A stretch of DNA of 16,605 nucleotides from Myxococcales bacterium (GCA_004554395.1 SFMP01000201.1:1-16605); one strand, 5' to 3'. Counted from the stretch's first letter, positions 1-8,177 are shown. Made by a program: numbers and translations. The notes: generated by a model from the letters alone, not told the origin.

Positions 1-140
1 AGCCCAACGGGCGAAATAGGGCGATAAAAGCCCGTATTGAGCCCAACGGGCGAAATAGGGCGATAAAAGCCCGTATTGAGCCCAACGGGCGAAATAGGGC
101 GATAAAAGCCCGTATTGAGCCCAACGGGCGAAATAGGGCG
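1..140. repeat. 39-bp perfect tandem repeat array, about 3.6 copies
   Basis: Three full identical 39-bp units start at 1, 40 and 79, followed by a 23-bp partial copy at 118-140. The array probably extends left of the window. Each unit contains the mini-hairpin GCCC-AAC-GGGC and a second inverted pair GGGC-N7-GCCC, joined by A-rich linkers. Copies are contiguous with no spacers, so this is not CRISPR. It lies just past the stop of the leftward lipoprotein gene, so it would be transcribed as a string of small hairpins in that 3' region. Because 39 is a multiple of 3, the minus strand is open in all three frames, but there is no start or RBS to suggest a protein. Confidence 0.95.
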
Positions 141-157
141 CCCCCCAAAAACAATCC

Positions 158-2110
158 CTATTCCCATAGATCTTTGAGGTCGAGGCCGGCGGCGTAGCCG
201 TACGAGACGTATTGGTCGTAGCCGTAAGAAAATAAGCCAATTCGCTTGTCGGACCGAATGCTATGCGCTCCATCTTCGACGCGTCGGTAGGCGGCACGAT
301 AGGAGCCGTCGCCGAACGTAAAAAATTCGTCGTCGGGGATGCGTTCGCCGTCGAGTGCGACCGTGGCGTCGTGTGGGGCGATAATCGTGATGTAGTCGTA
401 TTCGTACTTCGATGGTGCGAGGAATTGGTAGGTGGTTCGATATTGTTCGACGGGGACGCCGATGATGTAGGATGGGTCGCCTGTGCCGGCGGAATCGGGG
501 CCTGCGACGCCCGTTTCGATGTCGTTTGGGTCGTTTTGGCTGACCATGAATTGGCCGACGAGGATGGGCTCGGTGGCGGAGATCGAGAAGCTGTCGCGTG
601 TGAGGACGTCGAACCATTGGCCGGCGTTGAGTGTGATTTCAGAATCGTCGCGATTGAAAACGTTTGGAACGGTGCGCACGACGGTGCCGTCGACGCGAGC
701 CATGATGCGCCACAAATCGCGTTCTTTGTTGCGTGGCTTGAGTTTGACGGCGTTATATTGTTTTCCCCAAGCGTTCATGGGGTATTGTTGATGTTCGATG
801 TGGTCGGCGCAGCAGGTGACGGGTTCCGTTTCGGGGAGGCTGGTGGCCTCGACGCCGGCAAAAACGGCGATGAGATTGTCGGCGGTGACGAGCGTGCCCG
901 TAGGGTCTTCGTCGACTTCGGATGTTTCGAGATTTAATGTATCGAATTGGTCGAGATAAAATGTTTGAATATCGCCGCGATTCATTGCAGAGATATCACG
1001 TTTATTTTTATCGAGTCCGCGCATGAATTTACACGATGCTTTAACTTCGACTTTCGTTTTCCCAGGTTGAGTGGCGACGATGGTCACGAAAGCATGGAAA
1101 TTATCGTGAAATTGTTGACGCGCCATAATCATATAACTGAGCCCGAGCGCCGTCGTTGGAAATAGTAGCGATGCGTCGTTTGAATAGACTTGATAATTAT
1201 CGAGAGGATTGAATTGCGCCGCCGTAATGGGGACATCGGATTTGATATAATAGGCGGTATCGGTAATCGTCGTATTGTTGACGCTATAGGCTCTAGTGCA
1301 CGACGTGCCTTCGTAGCAATCGCTACTGGGCAAATAGACGGTGCGCACTTCGCCCGATGGGACTTCGAATGTAAACGTTCGCTTTATTGAATTGTCGCTT
1401 TTTGCATAGATTTCGACGTTTGCCGAGTATTGATCGTGTGTATTGCTCAAGACGACGGCGAAGGGTTGGCCTGCGGCGTCGTAGAAGCCGGCATCGATGG
1501 CATTGTCGAGGTCGACAGCCCAGTATTCGCATCCGATATAGCTCGCATTTTTATTCGATTGATCGCAAATCGATATACACTTTCCATTTTCACAAACGCT
1601 TTTTTCGAGGATATCGGTACATTTTTTGGCGTCGGTGAAGGCTGTGCCAGCTTCGTTGCACAACAATATCGTTTCGCTATCGAGGCAGTTGCCGGTGCCG
1701 GCTTCGCACCATCGGAGTTTGCACTGATTGTCGACGCATGTTTGATTATCGGGGCATGGATAATCGCCGATTTCGGTGCCTGCGGGGTTGCAACCGTGAT
1801 ATGTACCGTTTTCATTACACGATTCGATTTCGTTTGCTACACAGACGATCTTGCCGCATTTTCCGTCGTAGCAGTACTCACCGGCTTTGCAATATTCGCG
1901 TATGCGCTTGCCGTCGACGCAATGGACGACTTCGTTTGTCGAAAGGCAAGTATCGGCATTTGAATCGCATTTAGGATTCACGATATTGCCCGTATTGTCT
2001 TGGTCTTGGCCTGTATCTTTGCCCTCTTCGTCGGAGATATCGCACGACAGGATGGAAAGCGCAACCAAAAACGAGATGATATATATACTTTGAATGCGTT
2101 TTGACATCAT
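158..2110 (-). CDS. IgGFc-binding-like Cys-rich lipoprotein
   Basis: A 650-residue predicted secreted lipoprotein. The N-terminus has a short basic stretch, a hydrophobic segment (about 8-20) and the lipobox-like SILSC with Cys23; Asp at +2 would favour inner-membrane retention if enterobacterial sorting rules apply. Residues 24-45 form an acidic linker. Residues 48-194 hold repeated Cys-rich modules of roughly 40-45 residues. The rest (about 190-650, beginning YIGCEYWAVD) matches the IgGFc-binding N-terminal domain style found in many myxobacterial surface proteins. True IgG binding should not be assumed; an adhesive or envelope role is the usual inference. The start is ATG at 2110 (a second ATG follows directly at 2107), 8 bp after the protease stop, so the two are probably co-transcribed and perhaps coupled. 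No strong Shine-Dalgarno is visible. The stop at 158-160 abuts the 39-bp array. Confidence 0.85.
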   Translation of the reverse strand: MMSKRIQSIYIISFLVALSILSCDISDEEGKDTGQDQDNTGNIVNPKCDSNADTCLSTNEVVHCVDGKRIREYCKAGEYCYDGKCGKIVCVANEIESCNENGTYHGCNPAGTEIGDYPCPDNQTCVDNQCKLRWCEAGTGNCLDSETILLCNEAGTAFTDAKKCTDILEKSVCENGKCISICDQSNKNASYIGCEYWAVDLDNAIDAGFYDAAGQPFAVVLSNTHDQYSANVEIYAKSDNSIKRTFTFEVPSGEVRTVYLPSSDCYEGTSCTRAYSVNNTTITDTAYYIKSDVPITAAQFNPLDNYQVYSNDASLLFPTTALGLSYMIMARQQFHDNFHAFVTIVATQPGKTKVEVKASCKFMRGLDKNKRDISAMNRGDIQTFYLDQFDTLNLETSEVDEDPTGTLVTADNLIAVFAGVEATSLPETEPVTCCADHIEHQQYPMNAWGKQYNAVKLKPRNKERDLWRIMARVDGTVVRTVPNVFNRDDSEITLNAGQWFDVLTRDSFSISATEPILVGQFMVSQNDPNDIETGVAGPDSAGTGDPSYIIGVPVEQYRTTYQFLAPSKYEYDYITIIAPHDATVALDGERIPDDEFFTFGDGSYRAAYRRVEDGAHSIRSDKRIGLFSYGYDQYVSYGYAAGLDLKDLWE

Positions 2111-2118
2111 CTAACCCA

Positions 2119-5100
2119 CTATTGTTCGCGATTAATGTGATATATAGCCATCGATTCTGTATTTCGATTATCGCGGACGACGATGACGAGGCTATTGTCG
2201 CCGATGCGGATGGGAACATCGATAGAGACGCGAGCTTCGTTGCCTTCGACAATTTTATATTCGAGTTTTTCGACTTTGATTTTTAAATCGTCTTGCGTCC
2301 AAATATAAGCTTCGAAATGATTTAATCCGTCGTTATCGGTCAAGACGATATCGGCTTTGGCGCGATCGACGTTCATCGTATGGCTCAAATTCAAAAACTC
2401 GATTTGTGGGGCTGCCAAATGCGTATAACCGATGAAATCGGATGGTTGCTTGGGCGAGTTAGACTTTTTTCCGCGTTTGAGATCGGCGGATTTATCGGCA
2501 GGAATGAACCCGCATGGCTCAGCCCCACCTTCGCGCCAGCAAACGGCTCTATATGGCATTGGATTGGAATCGTCGGTTTCAACCTTTCGCACATCGACGA
2601 CTTGATCGGATTTGAATTCGCCGATGGGGGGTTCGACGACGGCATTTTTTTGATTTTGGTCGTCGATGAGTTGAGCGAGTCGGTCGCCTTTTGCGGGAGT
2701 ATTGAAATTGGGCCCGGCAATGACTTGAGTATCTTTTTTGACATTCCACGATTCAAATTCAACATTTTTTGGCGTGAAAACGTCGGCCGAGATGGGGAAG
2801 ACGACATCTTGTTCGATCGACGAATCGAAGGCTTCGTCGGCGATCGAGAGTCGGAAGCTCGCCTCGTCGGGATTAAAAGGTTTATCGCGTTTAATGCGCT
2901 TCGAAGGTGGTTTTTGTGGTCGTTCTTTACTCACGTCAAAAGCGAGTTTGACGATTTGCGAGGCGCCTGGTGGGAGTCCGTCGATGGTGGCACTACCTTT
3001 AACGAGGAGCACGCCGCTGCCCGATTCATTGGCAATGTGTACTTTGACTTTTTTTGCCACGACATTGCCTTTATTTTCGACGCGCACATACATATCGACG
3101 GATTCGCCGCGCGACAGTCTACCGTCGGCGTTTCCGCGTCTGACGTCGTCGATCCAATAGGCATAGTTAAACTTTGGGCGTTCGGTTTGTATTATTTTCG
3201 CTCTAAACGATGAATGGCTCAGGGCAGTTTCGGCATTTTTATAGAAATTGACGACGACTTTATCGTCGCGAGCCGACATCGATTTTGGGATTTTAATGCG
3301 AACTGGCCATTCGCGGGTTGCCCCTGGAGCGATTTTGCCGAATGCAAATTCGCGTTCGTCGAATGCAATATTATTCGACGACAAGACAGCCGACATTTGG
3401 CTCAAGCTACCGTTTTCGCATGTATTTTTCACCCACATGGTGAGTGGTCGTTCGACGCCGTCGGCGTGGAATTCGAGGGTTTCGCCCATTTTGACTTGTG
3501 CGTCGTCGTATTTCAAACCCCATTCAAATCGATTGCAATCGGAGTCAATAGGAGCCCAATCGATGCCGAGTTTTTTGAAAGCGATGGCGAGCGATTTGAT
3601 ATAATCGTCGTGTTGTTTTTCGAAGAATGGTGCCGATTGCATGAGGATTTCTGCGGCGTCGTTAGATTTGGCTTGAGCGAGGTAACGGCGGGCGAGGTCG
3701 ATTTCGTCGTCGGGTGTATAATCTTCGGTCGAACGGAGATCGAATTTTGAAAGTCCGAGTTCTTTGGCGCGTTTTTCGTCGTCGACGTTTTCACGATATA
3801 TATAATGTAGAGATTGTGCAACGGTTCGCGTCGTCGTTTTATCGCTGTGTAGGGATTGTTCGAGCGAGCTTTCGCGGCGAGCTCTTTGACTTTCCATGAG
3901 GCTGAGTGCGTCGGATTCGACGTAGCTGGCGACGAGTTCGATATCGGGCACGATGCCGACGCCTTGAATCGATATATCGCCGGGGGTGAGATATTGCGCC
4001 GATGTAATTTTAATCGCGCTGCCATCGGGATTATCTTTGAGGATTTGTACACTACCCTTTCCGAAGCTACGTTGCCCGATGATCGTGGCGCGGCGATGGT
4101 ATTGGAGTGCGCCTGCGACGATTTCGGAGGCCGAGGCGCTGCCGACGTTGATCAATACGGCGATGGGGTAATCGATATGGGCGCCGTCGCGGCGAGCTTT
4201 TGTCGATTCTTTCGTCGCCGGCGTAGGGCCCTCGACCGAGACGATCGTTTCGTTGCGCTTGAGGAATAATTCGGCGATTTCGATCGATTGGTTGAGTAGC
4301 CCGCCTGAGTTATTGCGCAAATCGATGATGAGGCCGCGCATGGATTTTGTATCTTTGCCAAACGACGACGCGAGCGACGATAGATGCGTTACAACTTCTT
4401 GTGCCGTCGTTTGATCGAAAGATTTAATTTTAATATAACCGATTTTATCTTTTACAAAAGCATGAGAAGTCACACTTTTGACGCGTATGACTTCACGTAT
4501 CATTTCAATCGGACGAGGTTCGATCCATCCACGTCGTTTGACGTATATCGTCACGGGAGTGCCGGCATCGCCGCGAAGTCGATCGACGGCATCTTGCAGG
4601 GGCATGTTTTCGGTCGATTCGTCGTCGATGCGCACGATGACATCGCCGGCTTTGATGCCCGCTTTCCAAGCGGGTGCGCCTTCCATGGGCGAGATGACGA
4701 CGAGATTTTCGTCGCGCACGCCGACGACGAAACCGCAACCGGCAAAGCCGCCGTTGCCCGTCATGACGTCTTCGAATGCGTAGGGTGGCAATAAATTCGT
4801 ATGCGGATCGAGGGTGCTAAACATGCCGTTTATCATGGCATATTCGAGTTCGTCTTCGTCTTTTGGCTCGATGAGATTGGCGACGACGAAGTTGAAGACG
4901 GATTCGGCCGTGCCATAGGAACGCGACAGCGAAGTTGCCTGGCTCAAATCGAAGTCGCGCGTCTTCGTGCCGACGCGGACTTGGACGGAGGTCGGTTTGT
5001 CGTCGATGCGCTTGTCGAAATGCGCAACGACTTCGGGTACCATATTTTGGAGTGCATCGATGGCGTAGGCGGTCATCTTCTGCCAATCGATGCGGGCTGG

Positions 5101-5301
5101 CTCGACGTATCGGGCGTTTAAGAAGATGAGGGCAAACTGCATGAGTCTGAGCTTTTTGGGATTGAGATCGTCGTCATTTGCCGCCGCCTTGACCTCTATT
5201 TCGGGCTTATCGATGGCGGGCTGTTGCCCATTTGCGCCCCATTGGCATCCGGCCAAGAAAAGCGCTACCAATCCCATACTCCAAACGATTTTTCGATCCA
5301 T
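2119..5301 (-). CDS. S41 (CtpA/Prc-type) lipoprotein protease with long C-terminal extension
   Basis: C-terminal processing peptidase with a Ser-Lys dyad, predicted to be lipid-anchored in the envelope. Starting at ATG 5301 the protein has 1060 residues, with signal peptide and lipobox LFLAGC (Cys19). The PDZ domain lies at about 185-260 (GCGFVVGV, then AGIKAGDVIVRIDD). The S41 core follows with LIIDLRNNSGG, the nucleophile in SASASEI (Ser390) and SFGKGSVQ (Lys415); the 25-residue Ser-Lys distance equals that of Prc and plant CtpA. Usual family length is about 400-680, so roughly 600 residues are extra. These contain a CARDB-like stretch (about 712-850, with GNADGRLSRGE) and a final Ig-like beta segment (about 970-1060). 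The reading frame is open to an ATG at 5355, but only 5301 has a Shine-Dalgarno (GAGG, 5-nt spacer) and a signal peptide at its N-terminus. Substrate unknown. Confidence 0.9.
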   Translation of the reverse strand: MDRKIVWSMGLVALFLAGCQWGANGQQPAIDKPEIEVKAAANDDDLNPKKLRLMQFALIFLNARYVEPARIDWQKMTAYAIDALQNMVPEVVAHFDKRIDDKPTSVQVRVGTKTRDFDLSQATSLSRSYGTAESVFNFVVANLIEPKDEDELEYAMINGMFSTLDPHTNLLPPYAFEDVMTGNGGFAGCGFVVGVRDENLVVISPMEGAPAWKAGIKAGDVIVRIDDESTENMPLQDAVDRLRGDAGTPVTIYVKRRGWIEPRPIEMIREVIRVKSVTSHAFVKDKIGYIKIKSFDQTTAQEVVTHLSSLASSFGKDTKSMRGLIIDLRNNSGGLLNQSIEIAELFLKRNETIVSVEGPTPATKESTKARRDGAHIDYPIAVLINVGSASASEIVAGALQYHRRATIIGQRSFGKGSVQILKDNPDGSAIKITSAQYLTPGDISIQGVGIVPDIELVASYVESDALSLMESQRARRESSLEQSLHSDKTTTRTVAQSLHYIYRENVDDEKRAKELGLSKFDLRSTEDYTPDDEIDLARRYLAQAKSNDAAEILMQSAPFFEKQHDDYIKSLAIAFKKLGIDWAPIDSDCNRFEWGLKYDDAQVKMGETLEFHADGVERPLTMWVKNTCENGSLSQMSAVLSSNNIAFDEREFAFGKIAPGATREWPVRIKIPKSMSARDDKVVVNFYKNAETALSHSSFRAKIIQTERPKFNYAYWIDDVRRGNADGRLSRGESVDMYVRVENKGNVVAKKVKVHIANESGSGVLLVKGSATIDGLPPGASQIVKLAFDVSKERPQKPPSKRIKRDKPFNPDEASFRLSIADEAFDSSIEQDVVFPISADVFTPKNVEFESWNVKKDTQVIAGPNFNTPAKGDRLAQLIDDQNQKNAVVEPPIGEFKSDQVVDVRKVETDDSNPMPYRAVCWREGGAEPCGFIPADKSADLKRGKKSNSPKQPSDFIGYTHLAAPQIEFLNLSHTMNVDRAKADIVLTDNDGLNHFEAYIWTQDDLKIKVEKLEYKIVEGNEARVSIDVPIRIGDNSLVIVVRDNRNTESMAIYHINREQ

Positions 5302-5306
5302 GCCTA

Positions 5307-5310
5307 CCTC
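5307..5310 (-). promoter_or_regulatory. Shine-Dalgarno deciding the S41 protease start
   Basis: On the minus strand GAGGTAGGC immediately precedes ATG 5301, with GAGG 5 nt from the start codon. The upstream in-frame ATG at 5355 has no comparable purine run and would bury the signal peptide, so 5301 is preferred. Confidence 0.7.
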
Positions 5311-5443
5311 GTCGTCGACGTCGATGCCACTGCCGGCACCGCACTCGTTGCGCATTATGGCATAAAAGGATCGATTTTTCGATACTTTAGCATCAATAGC
5401 CGGGGGCTACTCGCGCACCTGACCTCACCCCCGACCTATCGGC

Positions 5444-5469
5444 CCCCCACTCCATAAATGGAGAGGGGG
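5444..5469. other. Strong GC-rich hairpin between two leftward genes
   Basis: CCCCC-A-CTCCA / TAAA loop / TGGAG-A-GGGGG: ten base pairs with a single A-A mismatch. It lies 25 bp past the stop of the unknown membrane protein and 143 bp before the protease start. Neither strand has a T-run after it, so it is not a canonical intrinsic terminator. It could stabilise or process a shared leftward mRNA, or assist termination. Confidence 0.65.
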
Positions 5470-5493
5470 AATAGACGGAGGAAAAACCGCCAA

Positions 5494-6903
5494 TTACTGG
5501 GGATTAGCGGGAGCTTCGGCGTTTTCTGCGCCCTTTTCAGCGTCGATTTTTGCCGCCTCGAGTTCGGCAAAGCGGGCAGAAATCTCGATGCGATAGTCGC
5601 ACAAATAATGTCGATAATCGGGCGACATGACGGCTTCGGGGATGGCGGGGGCGATGAGTCCGAGGATCGTTTCGATGGCGGGCGTTTTGCATTGCCATTG
5701 GAGCGGTGTGATTTCGGTAATGTAGGCGGGTTTATCGGGGGCTTCTAGACGAAAGCTCAGGGTATCCATGATATCAATGGTGCGCCCATTTCCATAGACT
5801 GAAAATTCATAGGGTGAATCTGGTCCGACCTGAACTTGCGCATAGCTACCCGAAGATTTGAGCACCATTAAAGGTTCACTCATGAAAAAGACTCGGGTGT
5901 TGGGGGTATCGCTTTTGATCGTCACTCGGCCATACATGCCGTATGGGTTTTCGGAGACGTGTTTGTAGAGCGAGCGCGCGGCATCGGTTGCCGAATCGGG
6001 CAAATTGGCGCCTTGGGCTGGGTCGAGTCCGACATCTCGGAACATATCGGGGTGTAGAGCCATATTTTGGGCGACGAGTTTTGGCACATCGGGCTCGGCG
6101 ACGACGGCTAATTTGACTGCCGCGCTATATCGCTCGCGGAAGGCGATTTCTCTAAAGACCGACCATTCGCATGGGTCGACGTCGGCGATGCGAGCCAATT
6201 GCGAGCATTGTTCGACGCGCGGCGCGTTATCGGGCTCGAGGACGATGCGTTTGAAAGCCTTTTGTAGCGGGTTTCCGCTTGGCGACTGGCTTGGGAACCA
6301 ATCGTAATAGGCGACGCTGCGCTTGAGCGTTTTGAATCCCTCGGCGGCAAAGCTGAAGTGCAAGATCGTATCTTCTTTGATGGGGAGATTTCGGATCCAA
6401 GTCGATTCGCGGGCGCGGAGCTCGGTATAGGCTCCGTCGGGGGTCTTTGCATAGAGGGCTTTGCCGTCCATCGAAATCGCCACGTATGGCGGCAACGATT
6501 CGAGGAAGGCGATATCGGCGTATTCGATGCGGTCGCGCCGCGCCTTTTCTTTTTCGAGTTCTGCATCGTGTTTTGCAATGGCGAGTTCGGACTCGCGGAG
6601 GTCGACATATCGATAGAAGAGGACGTAGGTGGCGACGATAGCACCGACGACGGCGATGGCGATGGCAATGACGACGTAAGGTCGGATTCCAGTTTTCGAC
6701 GCGTCGGAATCGATGGCACCGCGGCTGGCTAGGGGTTTATCGAGTCCGAGTTTGGCACAAATCGCTTCGTGGTCGGCGCGCAATTGATCGAGTGCGTCGA
6801 TCGCGCGTGATGGGGCTTGTGTAGGGTCTTGTTTTGCCGACTCGGGCGCAGTCGCCGAATTATTTTCGATATTATTGTCGGATATGATATTTTCTTCGTT
6901 CAC
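5494..6903 (-). CDS. Single-pass membrane protein of unknown function
   Basis: A 469-residue protein I cannot assign to a named family. Residues 1-70 are polar and probably disordered and cytoplasmic. Residues 75-97 form one clear transmembrane helix (IAIAIAVVGAIVATYVLFY). Residues 98-126 are charged and likely coiled-coil (ELEKEKARRDR). The remainder should be periplasmic. Within it, a segment at about 138-205 (AISMDGKALY, then AAEGFKTLKRSVAYYDW) weakly resembles a PEGA-like beta domain, and a later segment around TIKSDTPNTRVFFMSEPL is also beta-rich. The tail is Ala/Pro-rich. The start is GTG at 6903: it is the only usable start, because no ATG, GTG or TTG occurs between it and the upstream in-frame TAG, and the next ATG would remove the membrane helix. 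It is upstream of the protease and on the same strand, so a link to envelope maintenance is plausible but inferred. Confidence 0.8.
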   Translation of the reverse strand: MNEENIISDNNIENNSATAPESAKQDPTQAPSRAIDALDQLRADHEAICAKLGLDKPLASRGAIDSDASKTGIRPYVVIAIAIAVVGAIVATYVLFYRYVDLRESELAIAKHDAELEKEKARRDRIEYADIAFLESLPPYVAISMDGKALYAKTPDGAYTELRARESTWIRNLPIKEDTILHFSFAAEGFKTLKRSVAYYDWFPSQSPSGNPLQKAFKRIVLEPDNAPRVEQCSQLARIADVDPCEWSVFREIAFRERYSAAVKLAVVAEPDVPKLVAQNMALHPDMFRDVGLDPAQGANLPDSATDAARSLYKHVSENPYGMYGRVTIKSDTPNTRVFFMSEPLMVLKSSGSYAQVQVGPDSPYEFSVYGNGRTIDIMDTLSFRLEAPDKPAYITEITPLQWQCKTPAIETILGLIAPAIPEAVMSPDYRHYLCDYRIEISARFAELEAAKIDAEKGAENAEAPANPQ

Positions 6904-7247
6904 TTGCCGATTACCCCGTTGCCAATTTGCTTGATTTGGTCGATGCCGTGGCTAATATCGCGAAGCGCCCGGCGACCGTAGATGGGGGTGCACGGTACAG
7001 AATCTTTCGTTTTTGTACAAGCTAATGTTCGCCAGCTAGCGGTAAAAGGCGAGCACGACCGCCCGAAAATAGCGCGCGTATGCCGCCATAGCGCCACACG
7101 GCGCGGCGCCATAGCGCGCTGGCGCGCCGTATTGCGTAGCGATAGGCGCGCTGCGGAGGCGTATTGCCGCTTGCGGCAATAGCCGTAGCCCCCCAAAATC
7201 ATCAATGGTGGGCGTTGACTCAAACACCGACTATAAAGGAAAATAAG
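6904..7247. other. Divergent intergenic region, GC-rich and inverted-repeat-rich
   Basis: A 344-bp spacer between the leftward envelope genes and the rightward nfo gene. Positions 7060-7180 are dense in GCGC/GGCGCC-type palindromic runs, end in the hairpin at 7163-7180, and are followed by CCCCCCAAAA (7189-7198), the same 10-mer that ends the left-edge array (141-150). I found no convincing sigma70 promoter for either direction and no tRNA. The nfo Shine-Dalgarno AAAGGA (7235-7240) is at its right end. Confidence 0.55.
7163..7180. repeat. Perfect inverted repeat (hairpin)
   Basis: ATTGCCG-CTTG-CGGCAAT: a 7-bp stem with a tetraloop (8 bp if the loop is only TT). No T-run follows on either strand, so it is not an intrinsic terminator. 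It lies at the edge of the palindromic patch upstream of nfo. Confidence 0.7.
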
Positions 7248-8072
7248 ATGTATATTGGAGCGCATTTGTCGATATCGAAGGGTTTTCGTGCGATTGTCGA
7301 GGAGGCGAAATCGATCGACGCGAATACGTTTGCGTTTTTTTTGAGGAATCCGCGTGGCGGTGCGGCGAAGACGATCGATGCGCGCGACGTGGCCGAGGCG
7401 CGGGAATTGATGGCGGCGCATGGGTTTGGGCGGCTGGTGGCGCATGCGCCATACGTTTTGAATCCGTGTGCGGCGAAGCCCGAATTGCGGGCATTTGCGC
7501 GCGAAACGATGATCGACGATTTGCACAGACTGGCGGCGTTGCCGGGGAATTATTACAATTTTCACCCGGGTTGCCACGTGGGGCAAGGGGCCGATGCGGG
7601 GATTGCGTTGACGACGGAGTTTTTGCGCGAGGTTTTGCCCGAGGCGGGGGAGACGACGGTTTTGATCGAGGCGATGGCGGGCAAGGGGACGGAGATTGGG
7701 CGGACGTTTGACGAGCTGGCGCGGATGTATGACGGCGTTGGTGATGCTTCGCGTTTGGGCGTTTGCCTCGACACGTGCCACATTTGGGATGGCGGTTACG
7801 ACGTGGCCGAGCATCTCGACGACGTGATTGGTGCGTTCGATGCGGCAGTTGGAATCGAACATTTGCGGGCGATTCACCTCAACGATTCGATGAATGCATT
7901 GGGGGCGCATAAAGACCGACATGCACGTATTGGCGAGGGCCATATAGGGTTTGAAGCGCTTTTGCGCGTGGTGAAACACCCGAAATTGGCGGGTTTGCCG
8001 TTTATTTTGGAGACGCCAAACGACATCGATGGATATCGCCGCGAAATAGCGATGTTTCGTGCGAGAAATTAG
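7248..8072 (+). CDS. nfo: Endonuclease IV (AP endonuclease)
   Basis: A 274-residue Zn-dependent AP endonuclease of base-excision repair; it nicks DNA 5' of abasic sites and removes 3' blocking groups. All nine metal ligands known from E. coli Nfo are present at matching places: His66 (HAPYV), His106 (FHPGCH), Glu141 (IEAMAGKGTEIG), Asp175 and His178 (CLDTCHIWDGGYD), His210 (HLNDS), Asp223 and His225 (KDRHARIGEGHIG), Glu255 (ETPN). The N-terminus MYIGAHLSISKG and the NPRGG segment are of the firmicute/deltaproteobacterial subtype. Length is normal. Start ATG 7248 is chosen because the fold begins there and AAAGGA lies 7 nt upstream; the frame stays open to 7164 but that extension is not conserved-looking. 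Leucines are mostly TTG/CTG, unlike the CTC-rich SNF2 helicase core. It is followed by an intrinsic terminator at 8123. Confidence 0.97.
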   Translation: MYIGAHLSISKGFRAIVEEAKSIDANTFAFFLRNPRGGAAKTIDARDVAEARELMAAHGFGRLVAHAPYVLNPCAAKPELRAFARETMIDDLHRLAALPGNYYNFHPGCHVGQGADAGIALTTEFLREVLPEAGETTVLIEAMAGKGTEIGRTFDELARMYDGVGDASRLGVCLDTCHIWDGGYDVAEHLDDVIGAFDAAVGIEHLRAIHLNDSMNALGAHKDRHARIGEGHIGFEALLRVVKHPKLAGLPFILETPNDIDGYRREIAMFRARN

Positions 8073-8084
8073 CGTAGAGGTTAG

Positions 8085-8113
8085 TTGAAAAAGGTCGTCG
8101 CTTGTCGTATAAG
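8085..8113 (+). promoter_or_regulatory. Sigma70-like promoter upstream of gltX
   Basis: TTGAAA (8085-8090), 17-bp spacer, TATAAG (8108-8113): five of six matches in each box. The 12-mer TTGTCGTATAAG (8102-8113) recurs exactly at the second predicted promoter at 9624-9635. The -35 box begins 13 bp after the nfo stop. The predicted start near 8120 lies just before the terminator hairpin at 8123, an awkward arrangement discussed under findings. Confidence 0.6.
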
Positions 8114-8122
8114 GCGCGACGT

Positions 8123-8146
8123 TCGGGCAGTTTGCCCGATTTTTTT
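8123..8146 (+). terminator. Intrinsic terminator after nfo
   Basis: TCGGGCA-GTT-TGCCCGA followed by seven T (8140-8146), then a second T6 run at 8151. A perfect 7-bp stem with a U-tract is a canonical Rho-independent terminator on the plus strand. It lies 51 bp past the nfo stop and 32 bp before the gltX start, so it either ends the nfo transcript or attenuates gltX. Confidence 0.88.
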
Positions 8147-8177
8147 GCGATTTTTTCGTTTTGGAAGGTATTGACAC

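Noticed and set aside
1..140. CRISPR array at the left edge
   Set aside because: Units are contiguous with no variable spacers, and no cas gene is present.
5355..5480. Leftward promoter with CATAAT upstream of the S41 gene
   Set aside because: No acceptable -35 box at 16-18 bp was found, so the match is not better than chance.
7215..7237. TTGACT and TATAAA boxes just before nfo
   Set aside because: The spacer is only 11 bp, and the second box overlaps the Shine-Dalgarno region, so it cannot be a normal sigma70 promoter.
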